Assembly (NCBI GenBank): GCA_013399115.1
Contig: VXAA01001497.1
Location: forward strand, 772,994-836,993
Reading direction: 5' to 3'
From: Anseranas semipalmata
Taxonomy: Eukaryota > Chordata > Aves > Anseriformes > Anseranatidae
DNA: 64,000 nt
Shown here: positions 10,346 through 24,652 of the stretch, piece by piece
Numbering within the stretch: the first letter of the stretch is position 1
Layout of the letters: each line of letters starts with the position of its first letter
Translations under genes and position numbers: made by a program
Notes under the pieces: model-generated
The model's input: the letters and a program-made list of their open reading frames with translations, nothing else
Told to the model about the DNA's origin: nothing
The model's database searches: none

Positions 10346-13300
10346 AGCTTATGAAGCTTCACAGATGTTTGGACAATCCTCCAGTGCAGAAGTAGTGGGT
10401 CACAGAAATACTTTGCTGTACTGCAAGGCACGCTTCTGTGAAGGAGCTCGCATATCCTAGGTCTTGGCTGTGCACTGAGGCTGCCTAGAGGCCCTGCTGC
10501 CTGACCTCCGAATATCAGAGCATTTTATTTTGTCTAGTTTCCCTTTGCTGCACTGAGCCAAGTAACTTGTGTTTGATGAAGGGGATATTGCTTTGCTGCT
10601 GGTATCTGCTTTTCCCATGCTTTGAGACTGTCGTAGGTGGGTCTGCCCCGCAGGACCAGGATGCTGAGGTGTGCTCCTAGAGCAGCAGCTGGCCGTGTGG
10701 AGGTGGCCTGTGTGATCCCAGGGGGTGAGTGCTGTGGGGCACGTCCAGGCATCCCTCTGAGCAACAACTGTTCTTGGTGAGATCAAGTGAGCGTGAAGAC
10801 GCCTCTCCTTGAAATTTGTTCCAATAGTTGATCAGTTTTCAAGGCACATATTATTTATTTCAAATACTAATTTGTTGAGTATCAGCTTCCAGACATTGCC
10901 CCTTTCTTATCTGATTAAGAACCTCCTCCTTAACCTTTTTCTTTCCCTGCAAAGGTGATTAGATTGTGTTGTGAAGCCATGTTTTGTGTTTCTTTTCTGG
11001 TAGTATAAATTGATGGAATTTTCTACTAAAGAGCATTTCCTCTGGGCCTTCACTATTTGTTTTGTGCCTCTCCATCCTTTTTAATTTTTCATCATGCTTT
11101 TTAGTAAGCTGTATTGGAGAATTTTAAAACAAGAAATGATAGCTTGTGTGGTTATAATTCAATATACGCTGTGTGCTATGGTCAGGAATGTAGGTTCTGG
11201 AAAAGAAAATATAAGAAGGTATAAGATAAAATATGCAGCACTCTGTCTCCACTTTCTCTGCCTCACCACTCTTTGCCGTCTTTGAGATAGGTAACCTTCT
11301 TTGGCCATATATCAATTTAATGAATGCTAAATTACACTGCTATGCACATAGCCTTTAGTTTTTGGCTCAGTGAATCCTGGTTACCAGTCTTACCCTTTTA
11401 ACAAGATGAATTTTGCATATGAATATCTTCATTCAGTAGAATAAAATGAATCAGTAAGTTTTAGCTCATTAGGCAAAATGTTGCATAAATGAAGAGAAAA
11501 AACTATTTGCTGCTATAAATGTTTCAGAGTAAATGTTAAATTGGATCTAACATTTAATAACAGTAACATCAAGATTTTTTTTAAGACTGTGCAGTATAAA
11601 TATATTGAGAGACAAAATGAGTAACTTGGATTTTAGTCCACTGTGAAAATGTAGAAATGTGAAGCAATATCAACAATGTATAAGGGATAAAGATATGCAT
11701 ACTGTATACCCATACATGAGAAACTTTCTAGCAATTTAGGAGAAATAGCTTTTCCTGGATATTTCAAAAATACCGAAACAATTTGCATGGAATAATATGC
11801 TAAATAAACCCCAAGCTCGGTTCTTTACTTGACTGGCAGATCTATACCCTGCTTACACTCAGCTCTACTAAGTGGTGTGGCTCTGTCTTTTTCAGAACGT
11901 TTCACAGATTTACAAACACTTTATAAATCTACCATGATTGTCTTGGCTAAAATAATGATGGCTGCAGCTTCCTTAGTCCTGGGGCTTCTCTAAATTGGCT
12001 TCAGAGAATGTCAGAATTCAGTGATCTTGGCATGTAAACCTGGAAACGCTTGCAAATGACATTTGAGATCAGATGAGGCAATTGGTGTGGATAGGTTTAA
12101 CCTAACTGTGATTGCAGGAAGTATTCTCAGAGAATGCTTTAGGATAGACCTAAATCTTTGGCTTCTGCTGGGAGTACTGGCTCAGTGCATGAAGTCTTTT
12201 TTCAATTCAAGCTCCATCAGGCATTGACTCCCTGTACAGCTCTATGAAGTCAAGGAGTCTGGAAACAACCTGTTATGAGTACAGCCCTTTAGCTTCACAA
12301 CTTTAAAATAGGTATTTCAAGTGCAGGATTTCTAGATTACAAAAGTTATCAAGAAAGTTATCTGAAAGAAACAAAACAACTCATCACACATATTATTGAT
12401 TTAATTGGAGTTAATTTATGCCACATTTTCAAGAAATGGCTCATGTTTGCCTGGGAAATACACTAAACATTAACACAAATCATAATGGCATGCTAATTTC
12501 CACCAGGGGACATATACAGTACAGCTTTGTCATCTTGCAAGTCTTTTTCCTATAATTGATGAGAAATGACAAAAGTGCTCTTGTTGTTGGAAAGTAGCAT
12601 ATATACTGCTTATTGATTATATTTTTTTAGCAGAGAAGAGATTTTTTGGGAGATAGTCCCATGGAAACACAACTGAATACTTTTAAATAAAGTTCCGTAA
12701 TCATTACCTAAGTCTTGTCTGAGCTGTACCATCCTCTTTCCTACAAATCAAATTTTCACCTCTTTCACCTCTACCAATTAGTTTAATGCCTAAAAAATAC
12801 AATTATTTTTCTTCGTCCTTCCTGTGCCTTGAACCTGGAGTCAACATAAACCATGAAGTGCCTAATTTCTGCATATCTGCTGCTAGGCGTAATCAGTCAG
12901 TCCTGCTGGCTCCGAATGGTTCAGCAGCTAAATTCATACCAAGATCCCCAAGGCAGGCAGTGCTATGCTGGTGTCACCTGCAGGGTCTGAGCAGGATATG
13001 TGGTTGTTGGAGTGAGCCTTACACAAAGCCCTGTGAGGTGGAAAATGGGCTCCGGGGTGGAGTGTTCATCTGCGAGGCAGGAGATCAAGCTCTCTTGCTG
13101 CCCTTCTTGTCGATCTCCAAGTGGGATCTGAATCTGGGGCAACTGCCTGCTTACACCCCAATCATCTGGGCACAGTGTCCCAACAAGACCAAGGACTTGG
13201 TCTCTCCTGCTGAATCTCTTCCATTTTGAGCAAAATACTTACTCATTGGGTCAGACAGTGGGAGTCTGGAACTACCCCACTGGCCAGAACAGAATCCATA

Positions 13301-16300
13301 TGATTTTTTTTCCTCTTCTTTTTTTCCTCTTCTGTGCATAGGAAGCACAGAAGAAGTTTATCCAGCCTTACCTCCTATACCATGGAAATCCTATAGATCC
13401 TTGAATATCAAATCTGGTAGGAATTGTGGCTTGGTTTGGAAACACCAACACATAGCTGAAACTCTGGATGAGATTCCCATAGGACTGTTTGAGGAAATGG
13501 TCCCAAAGGTAGCAGCATCTAGCAGATCAGTCCCTTTTAATCCAAAAATCCACACTGCATGCAGAGGGCAAGCTGAGATGCTATTTTTCAGATGACTGAC
13601 AGATCATTACATTTTCTGGAACTTGGAGTTTTAGCAACCTGTCCTTTGTTAGTTAATAATAGTGATGTTCCCCCCACCGAGCTATTTGCTGGAATTTAAA
13701 TTTATTGCAGTGAGATATAAATCAGTTGTGCAACCTTTGTCTCTCAATGAGTCGCTGTCACTGAAGAGGATGATAAATGATTATTTCAGTTGACAATAAA
13801 AGATAACTGAAGTACTGATCAGATTCCACATGCTGGGATCAATACAACATTTCTCACTAACCTATCTTTTACATCTCTGTGCATAGCCAGCTTCCTGCTA
13901 TCCCAAACATCAGCTGAGCATACAATAACCAGTATACCAGTGAATTAATGAAATAGGGTTTCTGGCATATTGCTTTCTTGCTCAGAGAATACTTCTGAAA
14001 TGAACAGTCCCCTAATACAAAACCTTTAAAGAACAGGACACTGCAGGTCTGCAGACTTAATATAGCTAGGGACATATACTTCCCTTAGTGATCTTGGAAC
14101 AAACAGGAGAGAAATACTCTCACTGAAGCTGAAGGATTGACAGCAGGTGTGCTCATGCTCACTCCCATTCCTTGGCTGGGACTTTGCTAGGTTCCTGCCT
14201 CCCATCTCTCTCCATCTACTTTAACTTGTCCCTAATCTCTCGTGCTTACTTTTCTCTTAATGCCTTCACTGCTGTTGCTAAATCACAAGTTTTGAAGTCC
14301 CCAGATCTTTTTGTGAGTAAAAGTGTTCTGCATCCGTCTCTTCAAGCCTTCTGGGTTGTCTGCCCACAGTGCTCTTTGCCTCCCTCTTCCTCTCTGTTTC
14401 TCTCATGTAATGCTTATTCTCTTGATTGTAGCAATGCGATAAAACACGGCAAAAGATGTGCATCTGTGAAGGTCCTCCCTGGTGTCCATGTTTAGGGAGG
14501 CAATACACAAGTTACCCCATGGAAACTGGTACCCTGGGGTCTTGGTTCTGGTGGGCTTCCTCTCTCTGACTCTACTGCAGCTTGCAGTGCCTTTGCACTT
14601 GCTCATTGACTTCTTAGATCCCAGGCATACCAGAAGAACGCTGTGTTTTAAAAGAAAAGAAACATAGAAGTTGGGGAAACAGTAATAAAAATACTGACCT
14701 GAAACCATGCTGAGCATATGAGATGGCAAAAGTTTTTGCTGGTGAGAAATACTTGGTTCACTTCAATGAAACTGCTGCTTTGTTGTTCCCTAATGGCTGT
14801 TTTGTTTCATGCCAAAGCAGGTGGCCACTGTCTGCTTTGCCTCCCATTGAAGCTGTCTGCTTTAAACTCTTTAAAGCTGTCCACCAGTTGCAGCTCTCAA
14901 AAGTCAAGATGACAGGCTAAAGGAGTCTCTCTCTGCATGGGAGTGTGCATGCACTGAATTCTCTGGAGTTTTGGAGTACAAATTTGAGTGGGACATGCTG
15001 GAAGGAGGTTTACTAAAGAACTAGCAGGAAGAAAATGCTGAGTATCTTATTTTACATATAGATGCTTTTCTTATTCTTGCAAGATTTCTTTGGTATAAGA
15101 GAAACATACCTAATCTGTGATAATATAGCACTGCCACATGACAGGCTGCTGCTCACTAGACTGATACACACTTATTTTCCATTCTTTTAAAAAAGAAAAA
15201 AAAAAATCTGTTTTGCCAGTTGAATGCTTTTTGAGTTATTATGTTTTTTGCATGTAAAGCAATAACACAGCAGCAAGGCTATAAGACAACATGTTCAGTG
15301 TGCCATAATCAGATGGAACCAAATGTGTTCTTGGTACAACTCTATTAACTTTGATGGGCTTACGGGAGGGAAAAGCATAGACCATTGACATTAAGGTGGA
15401 AATTTTTCCTGGATAGAGAGCTGCAATATCTCTATAGGTAATACTGATGTGATTGTTCTGTGTCTTGGAGGCACAGCTATTACAATTAATGGAGTGAGTC
15501 AACATGATATACAGCATTTTGTCGTATGTCTTTTTTTCATTTAGTGGGTTCATACTACATTTTTACGTGTAGTATTTCTGTTCAACTGTAATAGCCGTGT
15601 TTTCCATGCCCTCACTACTCAGCATGCAGTCTCTGAATTGAATAGTAGCAGTGTTTCTAACAAAATAACATTACTCAGGACAGTAACTGCTAAGCAAATG
15701 GTACAGGTGGATGTGATTTGCTGCTGACCAAGTCTCATTTGAACTGTTTGGCACACCTCTAAATTAACTGAACAGATGGATTTTTAATTAGTTCTGTCAT
15801 TTCATTTTCTGCATTCTTAATATATGTCAGGCTGTATGTCAGGGAGTATTAGCATCAATTTCAAGTGCTACAAAAACATTCATAGCAAGAATAAGCAGAT
15901 AATAACAATAACAAAACATAATTAGAGTACAAATTGTGAGGTCTGTAGCTTTACAAACATGATAAACCTAGATTTATTAGACTTCAGAGATTTGTTTAAA
16001 ATGACAAATGCATGAAACTTGGTGCAAACCAGTTAGTTCTGTGCAGACATGGAGCAGGATTTTCCAGCTTCCAGTTAGTGGGATGGACACTGCTTATGTG
16101 AACTGGCTTAGCGGAGCTGCTGACTATGCAATTGATTTGTCTAGATCTACCTGCCCCCAAGAGCAGGCGCACTTGCCTGGGCACTAAAGTGCCTTTTAAC
16201 TTCAGACATGATAGTACAAAATTGCATTATTCTTTCCTTCTGACTAAAGTGATATTTGTCCGAGTCCAAAATCCTTTCTTCGAGATCTGCAGCCAGGCTG

Positions 16301-18204
16301 GTGGGACTGTTTTCAAGGGCAAGGCAGCAGCAGAATCAAGTCCAGCAGCAATAGTTACACTCCCATATAAAATTAAAATGATAGTGATTTCTGAGCACAG
16401 ATAAAGCAACATAATATTATATACTTGTTTTATTAAGACAATCTTTCAGAATACTAATGATGTTGTTTATATGATGGTAGTTAACGAGATGAAGTGCAAT
16501 CTACATAAAAACAAACTCCATGCAACTGTATAGAATTAGGATGCTGTGCTGTTCATATAGCTTAAGCTACAAAGATTGATTTTTATGCATTTGTAATTTT
16601 CCATGGCAATCTCTGGATAAAATACTCATTTCCTCCAGATTTATCTCTGCAGGGAATACCTTAGAATTATGGCAGGCACTATATCAGAAGTAGTATCAAC
16701 ATCTAAGTTAAAGCAAATAGCTTTAATCATAGATTTCCAAAACATGTTCCTCTTTGGATCTGCAGAAAATGGTTAACATGTAAACAGGCCTAATCAGAGC
16801 AATAACACTTCCAGCATTAGGTTCGTAGAAAAATTAAACAGGAGATGCATCATCAAGAGGATATAATGATGCTCAGTAAGATCTCCACCCCTTGATGTTT
16901 TTTCAGCAAAATTTCACAATGTGCAAATGGTGCAGACTGGTTTATTTAATATACAACATTGACTGTCATGGCTTATGTTTGTTTAAGAATATTTTCTTTT
17001 AACAGCTTACAATTAACTGGTTAAAAACTACATGGAAAAGTGCTTTTTTTTTTTTTTTTCTTCTCCATGAATAAGGAAAGTATTTAAGCCTGAGTAACTT
17101 CATGCATGTGTCAGTTATTACCTTATTTTCTTAGTCTTGGCCCAATTGCTGTCCTTTGAGCCATATCTTCTCAGCATCTCCTGAAAAGCAATGGGCAGCA
17201 AGTGAGCTTCTGTTCACAAAGCAGGCAATGTGCTGGTTACTAAGGAAATGTTGGTTCAAATCTCCTCCCCAGTTCAGAACTGGGGCAAATACCAGGCTCT
17301 TTCATGTGGCCTAGTCATAAGGTTACTGGCTCTTCTGGGGTAGGGTTTATTTGCTCACACTCTATTGCCCTGGCCATTGACAGCATCCTGAATACACAGC
17401 CAGCGCTATGTTTTGGTGAGATGTTTCATTTTAAACAATGGCACTGCAGATTTTGAAAAACTTACCCTTGGGAATTTTCCAGTCAGCTCTGAGGCTGAAT
17501 AACATTTGTTGCTACTTCACATTGTCAGAGAACGTGTCTGGCAGTCTCCAAACAGTGGGCCTTGCTGACCTAGCCCTGAAGATCTCACTCGTGTTCGAGC
17601 TTTGATAGATGAGAGCCTTGTGCACAGATTAGCTTACTCAGTTGAACAGTCCGAGCAAAGTCTTTTCAGGATCTGGACTATTTCATAGCTGATGCTTTAA
17701 CCCACAATGGCAGTGCAGGCTCTGGTCTTCATCAGCTTTGCTGCCCAGAGGTTTTGACTGATGGATCCATGCCCAGGTGTGAGTGGGCCCCAGTGTCTCT
17801 GCTCTGTCTCCTCTCCAAGGAACACACCGTGACTCTGCAGTGCTTTCCAAAGTCATCCTGAGAGGACTTCCCGGGCAGATAAATGAATGTTGTTGTTTTA
17901 ATGAGGTTTGCAGTTCGTATGCTCTGAGGAGGGAGGTGTGGTTATGGAGACTCTGGATGTAGGCACAACTAGCACTGAAAGGCAGTGGTTTCAGTCCTTG
18001 CTTTAGAGCACTGGGCAGGATTGATGCTGTAGCCCTGCTGTCACCTCCACCCAGTCTACTCTTTTACTATTTCTCTTTGAGAAAACAGAGATGACAAAGA
18101 TCTCATAACAACATGCTTTGAGATCTGATATTATTACATGTCAGCTAACACTTATTTTTACTAGAATAAAAGATTTGCTTATACGGGGACTACAGGGCAT
18201 CAGA
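10346..18204. other. No gene seen; long non-coding stretch
   Basis: No coding exon is recognised. An open plus-strand frame at 12786-13229 (147 codons) has no recognised domain and spans a tRNA-like fragment near 13040-13120, so it is probably chance. A second tRNA-like patch with a B-box-like 'ggttcaaatct' lies near 17200-17330. A diverged ancient repeat of the 'tgacttcaatggg' kind may sit at 15310-15395. The rest is plain AT-leaning DNA with occasional T- or A-runs such as 17044-17059. Confidence 0.6.
17200..17330 (+). repeat. Possible tRNA-headed SINE relic
   Basis: The patch contains 'tgctggttactaagg', which resembles the start of a tRNA-derived head, and 'ggttcaaatctcc', which fits the polymerase III B-box pattern RGTTCRANNCC in most positions. 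It is followed by the interrupted palindrome CCCCAGTTC-A-GAACTGGGG (17267-17285). The spacing between the boxes is shorter than in a real tRNA. This is not a tRNA gene, and no specific family can be named. Confidence 0.25.
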
Positions 18205-18580
18205 TAAAACTAGCAGGGACAAGATTCAAACCAGAGAATTATCTGGTGGCACAGCATGTGGGCAAGCTGTGGAACGCCTTGCCATAGGATGTTATGGACC
18301 CTTAAGCTTTTCAGAATTTAAAAAGGAGTTGGGCGTGTTACTAGAAGAAACATTCACTGTGGGTATTAAATATGAAAGGCTCCATCTCTGCTTCAGGAAA
18401 TCCTTGAAGCAGGTAGCACCAGAGGTTAGGAGAGTATTCTGGGCCAGAGTCACTACATGCCTCCCTGTAGTTCTTCCTTGGGCACGATCTATTAGCATAT
18501 GGCTGGAGTCAGGTGCTAGGCTACATGACCTTTTATCTAACTCAGTATGGGTTTTCTTATGTTTTTACATATTCTTATGA
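18205..18580 (+). mobile_element. Old CR1-type LINE 3' end
   Basis: The stretch has the layout of an ancient CR1 3' end: 'gtggaacgccttgccatagg' early on, a 'gaatttaaaaaggagttggg' block, then a diverged middle. It ends in 'aggctacatgacct' and 'ctaactcagtatgggttttc', which matches the 'ctgacccagtatggcagttcttat' end of the older amniote CR1 lineages. It is much more diverged than the 2.0-kb and 35.7-kb copies and has no usable coding frame. The exact subfamily needs alignment. Confidence 0.75.
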
Positions 18581-20809
18581 TCATTGATTTCCAAAACAAA
18601 ATTTCAGTGCAGAAAAACCTGTTTTGTCATAGGAAGAAAAAAATTGGAGAAACAGGAAACAAAAATCCCTATAAGAATATGCAGTCTCTGTCTCTTCTCA
18701 CAATCTATTAAACTGTGAAAGTAAAAGGACAACCAAATATTATGAAATAGAAGATAAAGGTGAAATAAAGAGGAGACAACAGCCACTGGGGCTGCATACC
18801 TGTTTCTTCAAGTTCCCAACACAATCAAATACATCTTCATCAGCCTGTTAGCCAGGACTCTTGATGTAAACAGCAGACCACTTAAATTGTTACTCACAGG
18901 TTGCTGAGGTAGGAGCCAGACAGACTGATCACCTCAGTACAGAAAATTCACATTGCTGGGAAGACCTGTACCACATTATTCACATAACATAAAAGTGGCT
19001 TCTGAATAATTGTGTTGTGCTAGGCTTAACACTGTGTTTGTAATTGTCTGAGGCCAGAGTGAGAGGAAAGAAGATATTTCAAAACTTTTTGTAGCAGTGG
19101 GGAGGAAGACCCTTGCAGGATAATAAATACTGGATGAAGGAAACATTGGTTCATCAATACAATTCTGAACAAATAGGCTTGCTCCATTCTGCTGCTATTT
19201 TTCAGCAGTATTATTTGTGCCAGATACCCTTGAGAATGTTCATGAGTTCTGGGTGATTCATGATTCCTTAGTATGGATGACTATCCATCAAATTGTTTTT
19301 ACCAGAAGTGTGGTTTGTTATTCATTAATTCAGTATTTGCTGTTTATTGTTTTGTTATCCTTCTTTTAAAATGTTTTATATATCCAATCAGGAAGCAAAA
19401 ATATTGCCCTGAAACTCTGGACTAATAGTGAACCATGAAGAGCAAACACTCAAAAAGGAACTGTTTGACACCAAAAATACTCTGTCCAAACTAGTTGGCA
19501 AATACCTTCCATTAATGAATATGGTAATTGAAATGAGTATTTGATCATAAACAGTTTGGAGTGGAAAAAAAAAAAAAAAGAGAGAATTGAATTCCCAGTG
19601 GGTATAAACTCACCCAGTTTAATTAAATAGTCCTACAGAACAAGCTTCCTGTTAGAAGTCCTGGAAGGCAGTGTTCATAAAAGATATGTCTAAAATAAAA
19701 ACAGCTTATCAGTTGAACGCATTACCCTGCACAGTGTACCTTCCAGCACAAATGAGTGATACTTCCATTTTGCTGAGAATCTCTTTTTTGTGTTATAAAG
19801 GTGAAGCACAAATGCCAGGTGGCATTTTGTTTTGCTTTGCTTTAATTAGAGCCATGTTACACAGCTGAAGAATGGACCCAAGAGGAGAAGCTTGAAGCTT
19901 AAAATGATTTATAGATATGTTCTTTCCAGGTATTCTGCTTTGTGGGATGCAAATTTTACCTAAGACTTCCCTCATGATTCTGTTACAGGCTTGGTTCATC
20001 TTCATGTTAGGGTTGGTCCAAAATGTGGGTGCAAGGGAGAGGTGGGGATATACTTGTTCTATGTTGTGCAAAGCTTATTAGGCCCATGCTTAAGGCTTCT
20101 ATGTGCAGAGCACTACAAAAGCCGTCATTTGGAATATCCTATCTGAAACCACAGCAAGTTGACTGTACAGTCTCAATGACACCTTGATGTGATTGTGCAA
20201 CGTGCTATCTCAGTAATTTTCCGTGTGCCGTTCTGTATTTGTTTCCGCCCTTCTCAGGTGGATGCTGTTCCTTTTGTGTTCCTTCCTGCCCTGTAGTCAT
20301 AGTGACAGGGTTTTGTTTCTACACCCAGACCACTGACATGCAATGTAACTAATGCTTTGCCACAGCTATAAACTTTCCCTCCCTTCTCTCCTGGCCTCCC
20401 AAACCAGCATGTAGCAAGATCTCACTCTGCTGAAATAGGACTAGCTTCAGAAACCCTGAATGTGAAGCACCATAACAGGGTACTTCTAGGACTATCACTA
20501 GAGATGCACAAATGAAGACACAAAGTGATGCAGCACCAGATTTTGAACAAATTGCCAAATGACTTACAAGAAAGTGATCAAAGTTCTGGCTCCAGCAATG
20601 TATGAGAGGAAAATGACCTCAGGGTATATTGACTCTGATGCCTGATTTACCTCTTCACTGCACATCTAAAGGATATAGGATATCCAGAAGAATGTCTAAA
20701 ATAGGTAATGAAAACCCAATCTTTCAGTCCCATGATTAATCATGTCTAGACTTCCATGCACAACCGGTTAGCAGCACTGTGGGAGGTGCTGGTAAGTATC
20801 TTCTTTTTT

Positions 20810-20810
20810 N
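20810..20810. other. Single ambiguous base (N)
   Basis: One N follows a run of six T residues. It marks an unresolved base in the assembly and not a biological feature. Confidence 0.99.
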
Positions 20811-23800
20811 CATGAATGCTACAAAAATTTTGACATTAAACACATTTCTGCTATGTAAGAAAAATAGGGACGAGAAATCAAAACTTCCCTCCAGTCAAGA
20901 ATCAGGTTTTCTGGGCATATTTAGAAGATCTGTTCTTTCTATTACTTGTTTCATTTAGAGACTATCTGTGTGTTCTAATAAACAATGATAAGGCTGCACG
21001 TCACCTTGGGAACCTGTTCTTCATAAAGGAAATGATCTTTTACAGATGTGTGCTTTAGATTAGTTTTGCTATGATGAAGTGGTGGAGCAGAGGATCTGGT
21101 CAAGTGGCACTGGGGCCACAGATCTAGTTGCAATGCATTTGTCTCCAAATTTAGATACTTGTGTGTAGTGAAGAAGATGCAGCAACTAGCATGGTCTCTC
21201 ATTTATGTTGATATTTAATTTTTTTCTCCTGCAGTCCCAATGGTTGTGGAGATATGACTGCGGTGAGAAACAAGAGGTTTGGGGAAAGAGAAGTAGAATA
21301 GCATAGCACTTCACTATGTGATACAGTAACAGAGTAAGATAACACTTTTGGGGAGCTACCTGTTCAAGTGGCATCTCCTAGAAGTCAACAGCCTCACTCA
21401 GTGATGCTGGGACCACTGAAGGAGGATGAAAAGGGATGTTAAGAGGCCAAATTTCACAATGACCTGCAACAGCAAGCAATGATTGGTCAATGGATTTACT
21501 GAATACTGTTTTTGTCTGTTTGTGCAAACTCCTTCCCTCCTCTAGCAAAAGAAACATGTAGCAGCAGCACCAAAATACAGAAATCTTGAATCCAACAGTG
21601 ACCATCACCAGAGTATCTGCCATTTCCTTTGTATAGAGAATAGGAAAAAAGGCTCAGAGATTAGAGTAGGAATTTAAATGCATTCATGTGTCTGTCTTCA
21701 GGGAAAGTGATCTTCAGTAGATACAGCAAAATAACATTTCAGAGGGTTCAATTTGAAGCATTATATAGGAAAATACAACTTGAAAAATATTTCACTATTC
21801 TCCAAATAAAATTTGCACAACCATTTTAATATTACCTTTATTTTTCAAAGTTCTTGCAGTTAAGGCCAATGTAACCATACACAGGGAAACAATAATCTGC
21901 AAAGATATGCTTTTGTCATGCTAACTGAGGTGATAGGATATTTTATAGGCTGTGTGTACAGAGCCACATTCAGATTGAATTCAAATGACATACAGGAAAC
22001 TAAAAGGCATATTAATCTTGTATATTTTAATTATTATTTTACTGGCTCACATTGGCAATAATGTCTTAATAATTCAATAAGTCTCAATTCAGTAGTTCAG
22101 TCTTAAATCTTGGGCAGCTGGTGGAGATTTTAATAGAATTCAGCAATTTAGTCGATATATGAGAACTGAGATAAGCAAATTAAGATCTACCAGAGATCAG
22201 ATATAAAATTAGAGACAGTATAATTTTTGATGGGCCATGACCTCAGCAGCTAGGGATTGTCATTTCTCTGTGAAATTAGATGAACAGATAATGAGGCAAT
22301 TACCTTGTGAACTTTGAAATGATAAACAAACAGCAATGCTGCAGGACAGGCAAAGTAAGTTATTTCCAGCATGTGCAGAACCTGATGCAATTTATCTTTA
22401 AACTCCAAACAAACTGTTTAAATCTGCATATATTAGTATAAATAAGAGGAACTAAACCCAAGTATGATTTTTTTCTCCCAAAGGCATGCACATTTCTTAG
22501 TGACACAAATACGAATAAATAAGCATATTTATCATATCTTACCAATCACAAGTCAACCAAGCTATCTTATGATTTATGTATTGCATTCAGGTGGCCAAGT
22601 AATTAACTTGATCCTATTTATCCCAGTGATATCTAAGATAAGACACACCTTGTGTTTCCCTTAGCCTTCAAACAAAATTACTGCTTTACTTCAGCAGGAA
22701 ATTAAGAGCACTGGAGAGATCTGAATGCCTTTGTAAAGTGGCTTTGTGAATATGAGGTCTGTCTGCCTTTTCTTTAATTTGGGTGCAAGTGCACGGTCAG
22801 CAGATTCATTCTGAGCGTCTCAGTGAAATCTCAGGCGCCAGGATTATCTCTTGCAAAGCTCTGACTGACAGGACAGCTGGCATGAGTCTGTAGTTGCTGA
22901 TGCTTATTTTCTGTTGTTCCACCCCGGAGGGTGAGAGAAAGATGGTTAGCCCTGCAGCAAGGGACAGCATAGGCAAGTAAACTCCATTTTATCCTGTCAT
23001 GATCTGAGTAATGTAGACTTCATGCACTTCTCACTCTGTGCAGCAGGTGAGTTCACTTATGTTTCGACTGACATATTGCTGCCAGTTTTAGACACAATTT
23101 TATTGCAAGCAGAAGATGTTATTGGTGGTCTGTGTAAGCATGTGTACATTTTCCCTGAGAATTTAGAAGTCCCTTCCTATTGGTTTACATAATCCTTCTC
23201 AGTATATTATACACATATTTAATGAAGTGTGGTCTTTCAATGGGTGCTTGAGATAACTATTTCTCCAGAGAGACAGTAACACATTCAGGTGATCACAAGG
23301 ATATTTGCTGTCTGGTTCACTCAGCTCTGGAGTTACTGAAGAGGGGAAAAATTGCATTACCAAAGAAGGAAAAACTAGTATTATATAAAACTGGACTACA
23401 ATCTACACCTTGTCTTAAAATACAAGTAGATGAGTGATAGCAGGCTATTTCTTTGATTTGGGAAGTGCAGAAGGTGAGAGAGGATAGGGACAGCATTGCA
23501 ACTATAGAGGAAAAACCTTTATTCTCATGTTAAAAAACTTGTTCCCACATTCTGAGCAAAGCAAAACCGAGACTCAAAATAGACAGACCCAAACTGAACC
23601 TCCTCCTTTGAACCCCTTCATACTTAGAGCAGTTGGACAATCTCAAACTCTGTTAGTTTTTTTCTCTCTAAGAAAACCACAAATGATGAAGGACAGCAAA
23701 GTCAACATCCAAGAGCTTAATTCGGTTTTTGCTCATTGTGCCACCTTAGTCTCCTGGTGTCAGTAGGTTGATACAGCTGTCAAAATAAGGTAGCACAGGG

Positions 23801-24638
23801 GTGAACTGGGCCCACATTTTCTGCACCTCATTTGAAATCTGTTTTAAGATTATGCACAGATGTGAATCAAGAATAATTTTCCACAATACAACTGTGTAAA
23901 TCCATAGATTCTGGAATTAGAGATAAAAATCAAATGATTTTTTGTTTCTACTTCATCAAAGACGCCTCTGTGTTTCCATGCTTCCTCTTCTATTCACCTT
24001 CTCCAGTCAGGAAAGCATTTAATGCTATATTTACATTTAGGCACATCTTAATACCTGTTCAGAGTGGCTTTGTTGATCTCAAACCCTGGACACTGGAATC
24101 ACATTAGGAAAAGCAAAAGATTTGTGGAATTCCTGAGCAGGATCCAAAAAGCCTGGTTTGAGAAAGGCCATATTGGGAACTCCTGGGCTATCAGCTTATC
24201 AAATTTCCACCATAATTATTATTTTTTTTTTAGGCTTCCTGGGTGAAAGGAGTAAGTTCTCTACCTATTTCACCACAAAACATCAGAAAAAGAAGGGAAA
24301 CTTGTGCTTGCACAGAATATAGGCAAATGTGCTGAGAAGGCCCTACCAGGGGCTCTGCCTACATTAGTTGTGTCCCACAGGGCCAGATGCAAGAGGAGGG
24401 GAACTTGCTAAAAGACCCAATGGGGAAACACCAAGTGGGATGGGATTGGGTGTGGAATTTGGTGCCTTTGAAAGACCAAGACAAGACTGTTGTCAGGAGT
24501 CAACCTGTTCCTTAGGTTTTCATGCAGACCTGTTGTCCCCAAGTTTTCAGGCAGAAGACTCATCTCCCAGACAGTTAGGACTCTTGCACTATCTTTTTGA
24601 AAGATTTTTACATTGTTACAGACAATGCATGGTGTAGG

Positions 24639-24652
24639 TATATATATATATA
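24639..24652. repeat. (TA)7 microsatellite
   Basis: Seven uninterrupted TA units. It is a potentially polymorphic short repeat with no other meaning evident. Confidence 0.9.

Noticed and set aside
12786..13229. 147-codon open frame as a gene
   Set aside because: No recognised domain, no splice or promoter context, and part of it overlaps a tRNA-like repeat patch.
17230..17300. A functional tRNA gene around 'ggttcaaatctcc'
   Set aside because: The A-box to B-box spacing is too short, and no acceptor stem or anticodon arm can be drawn. At best it is a SINE relic.
20728..20791. Possible exon with 'tttcag' acceptor and a perfect 'gtaagtat' donor
   Set aside because: All three frames contain a stop within 64 bp, and the match is only to splice consensus. 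A non-coding exon is possible, but nothing else supports it.
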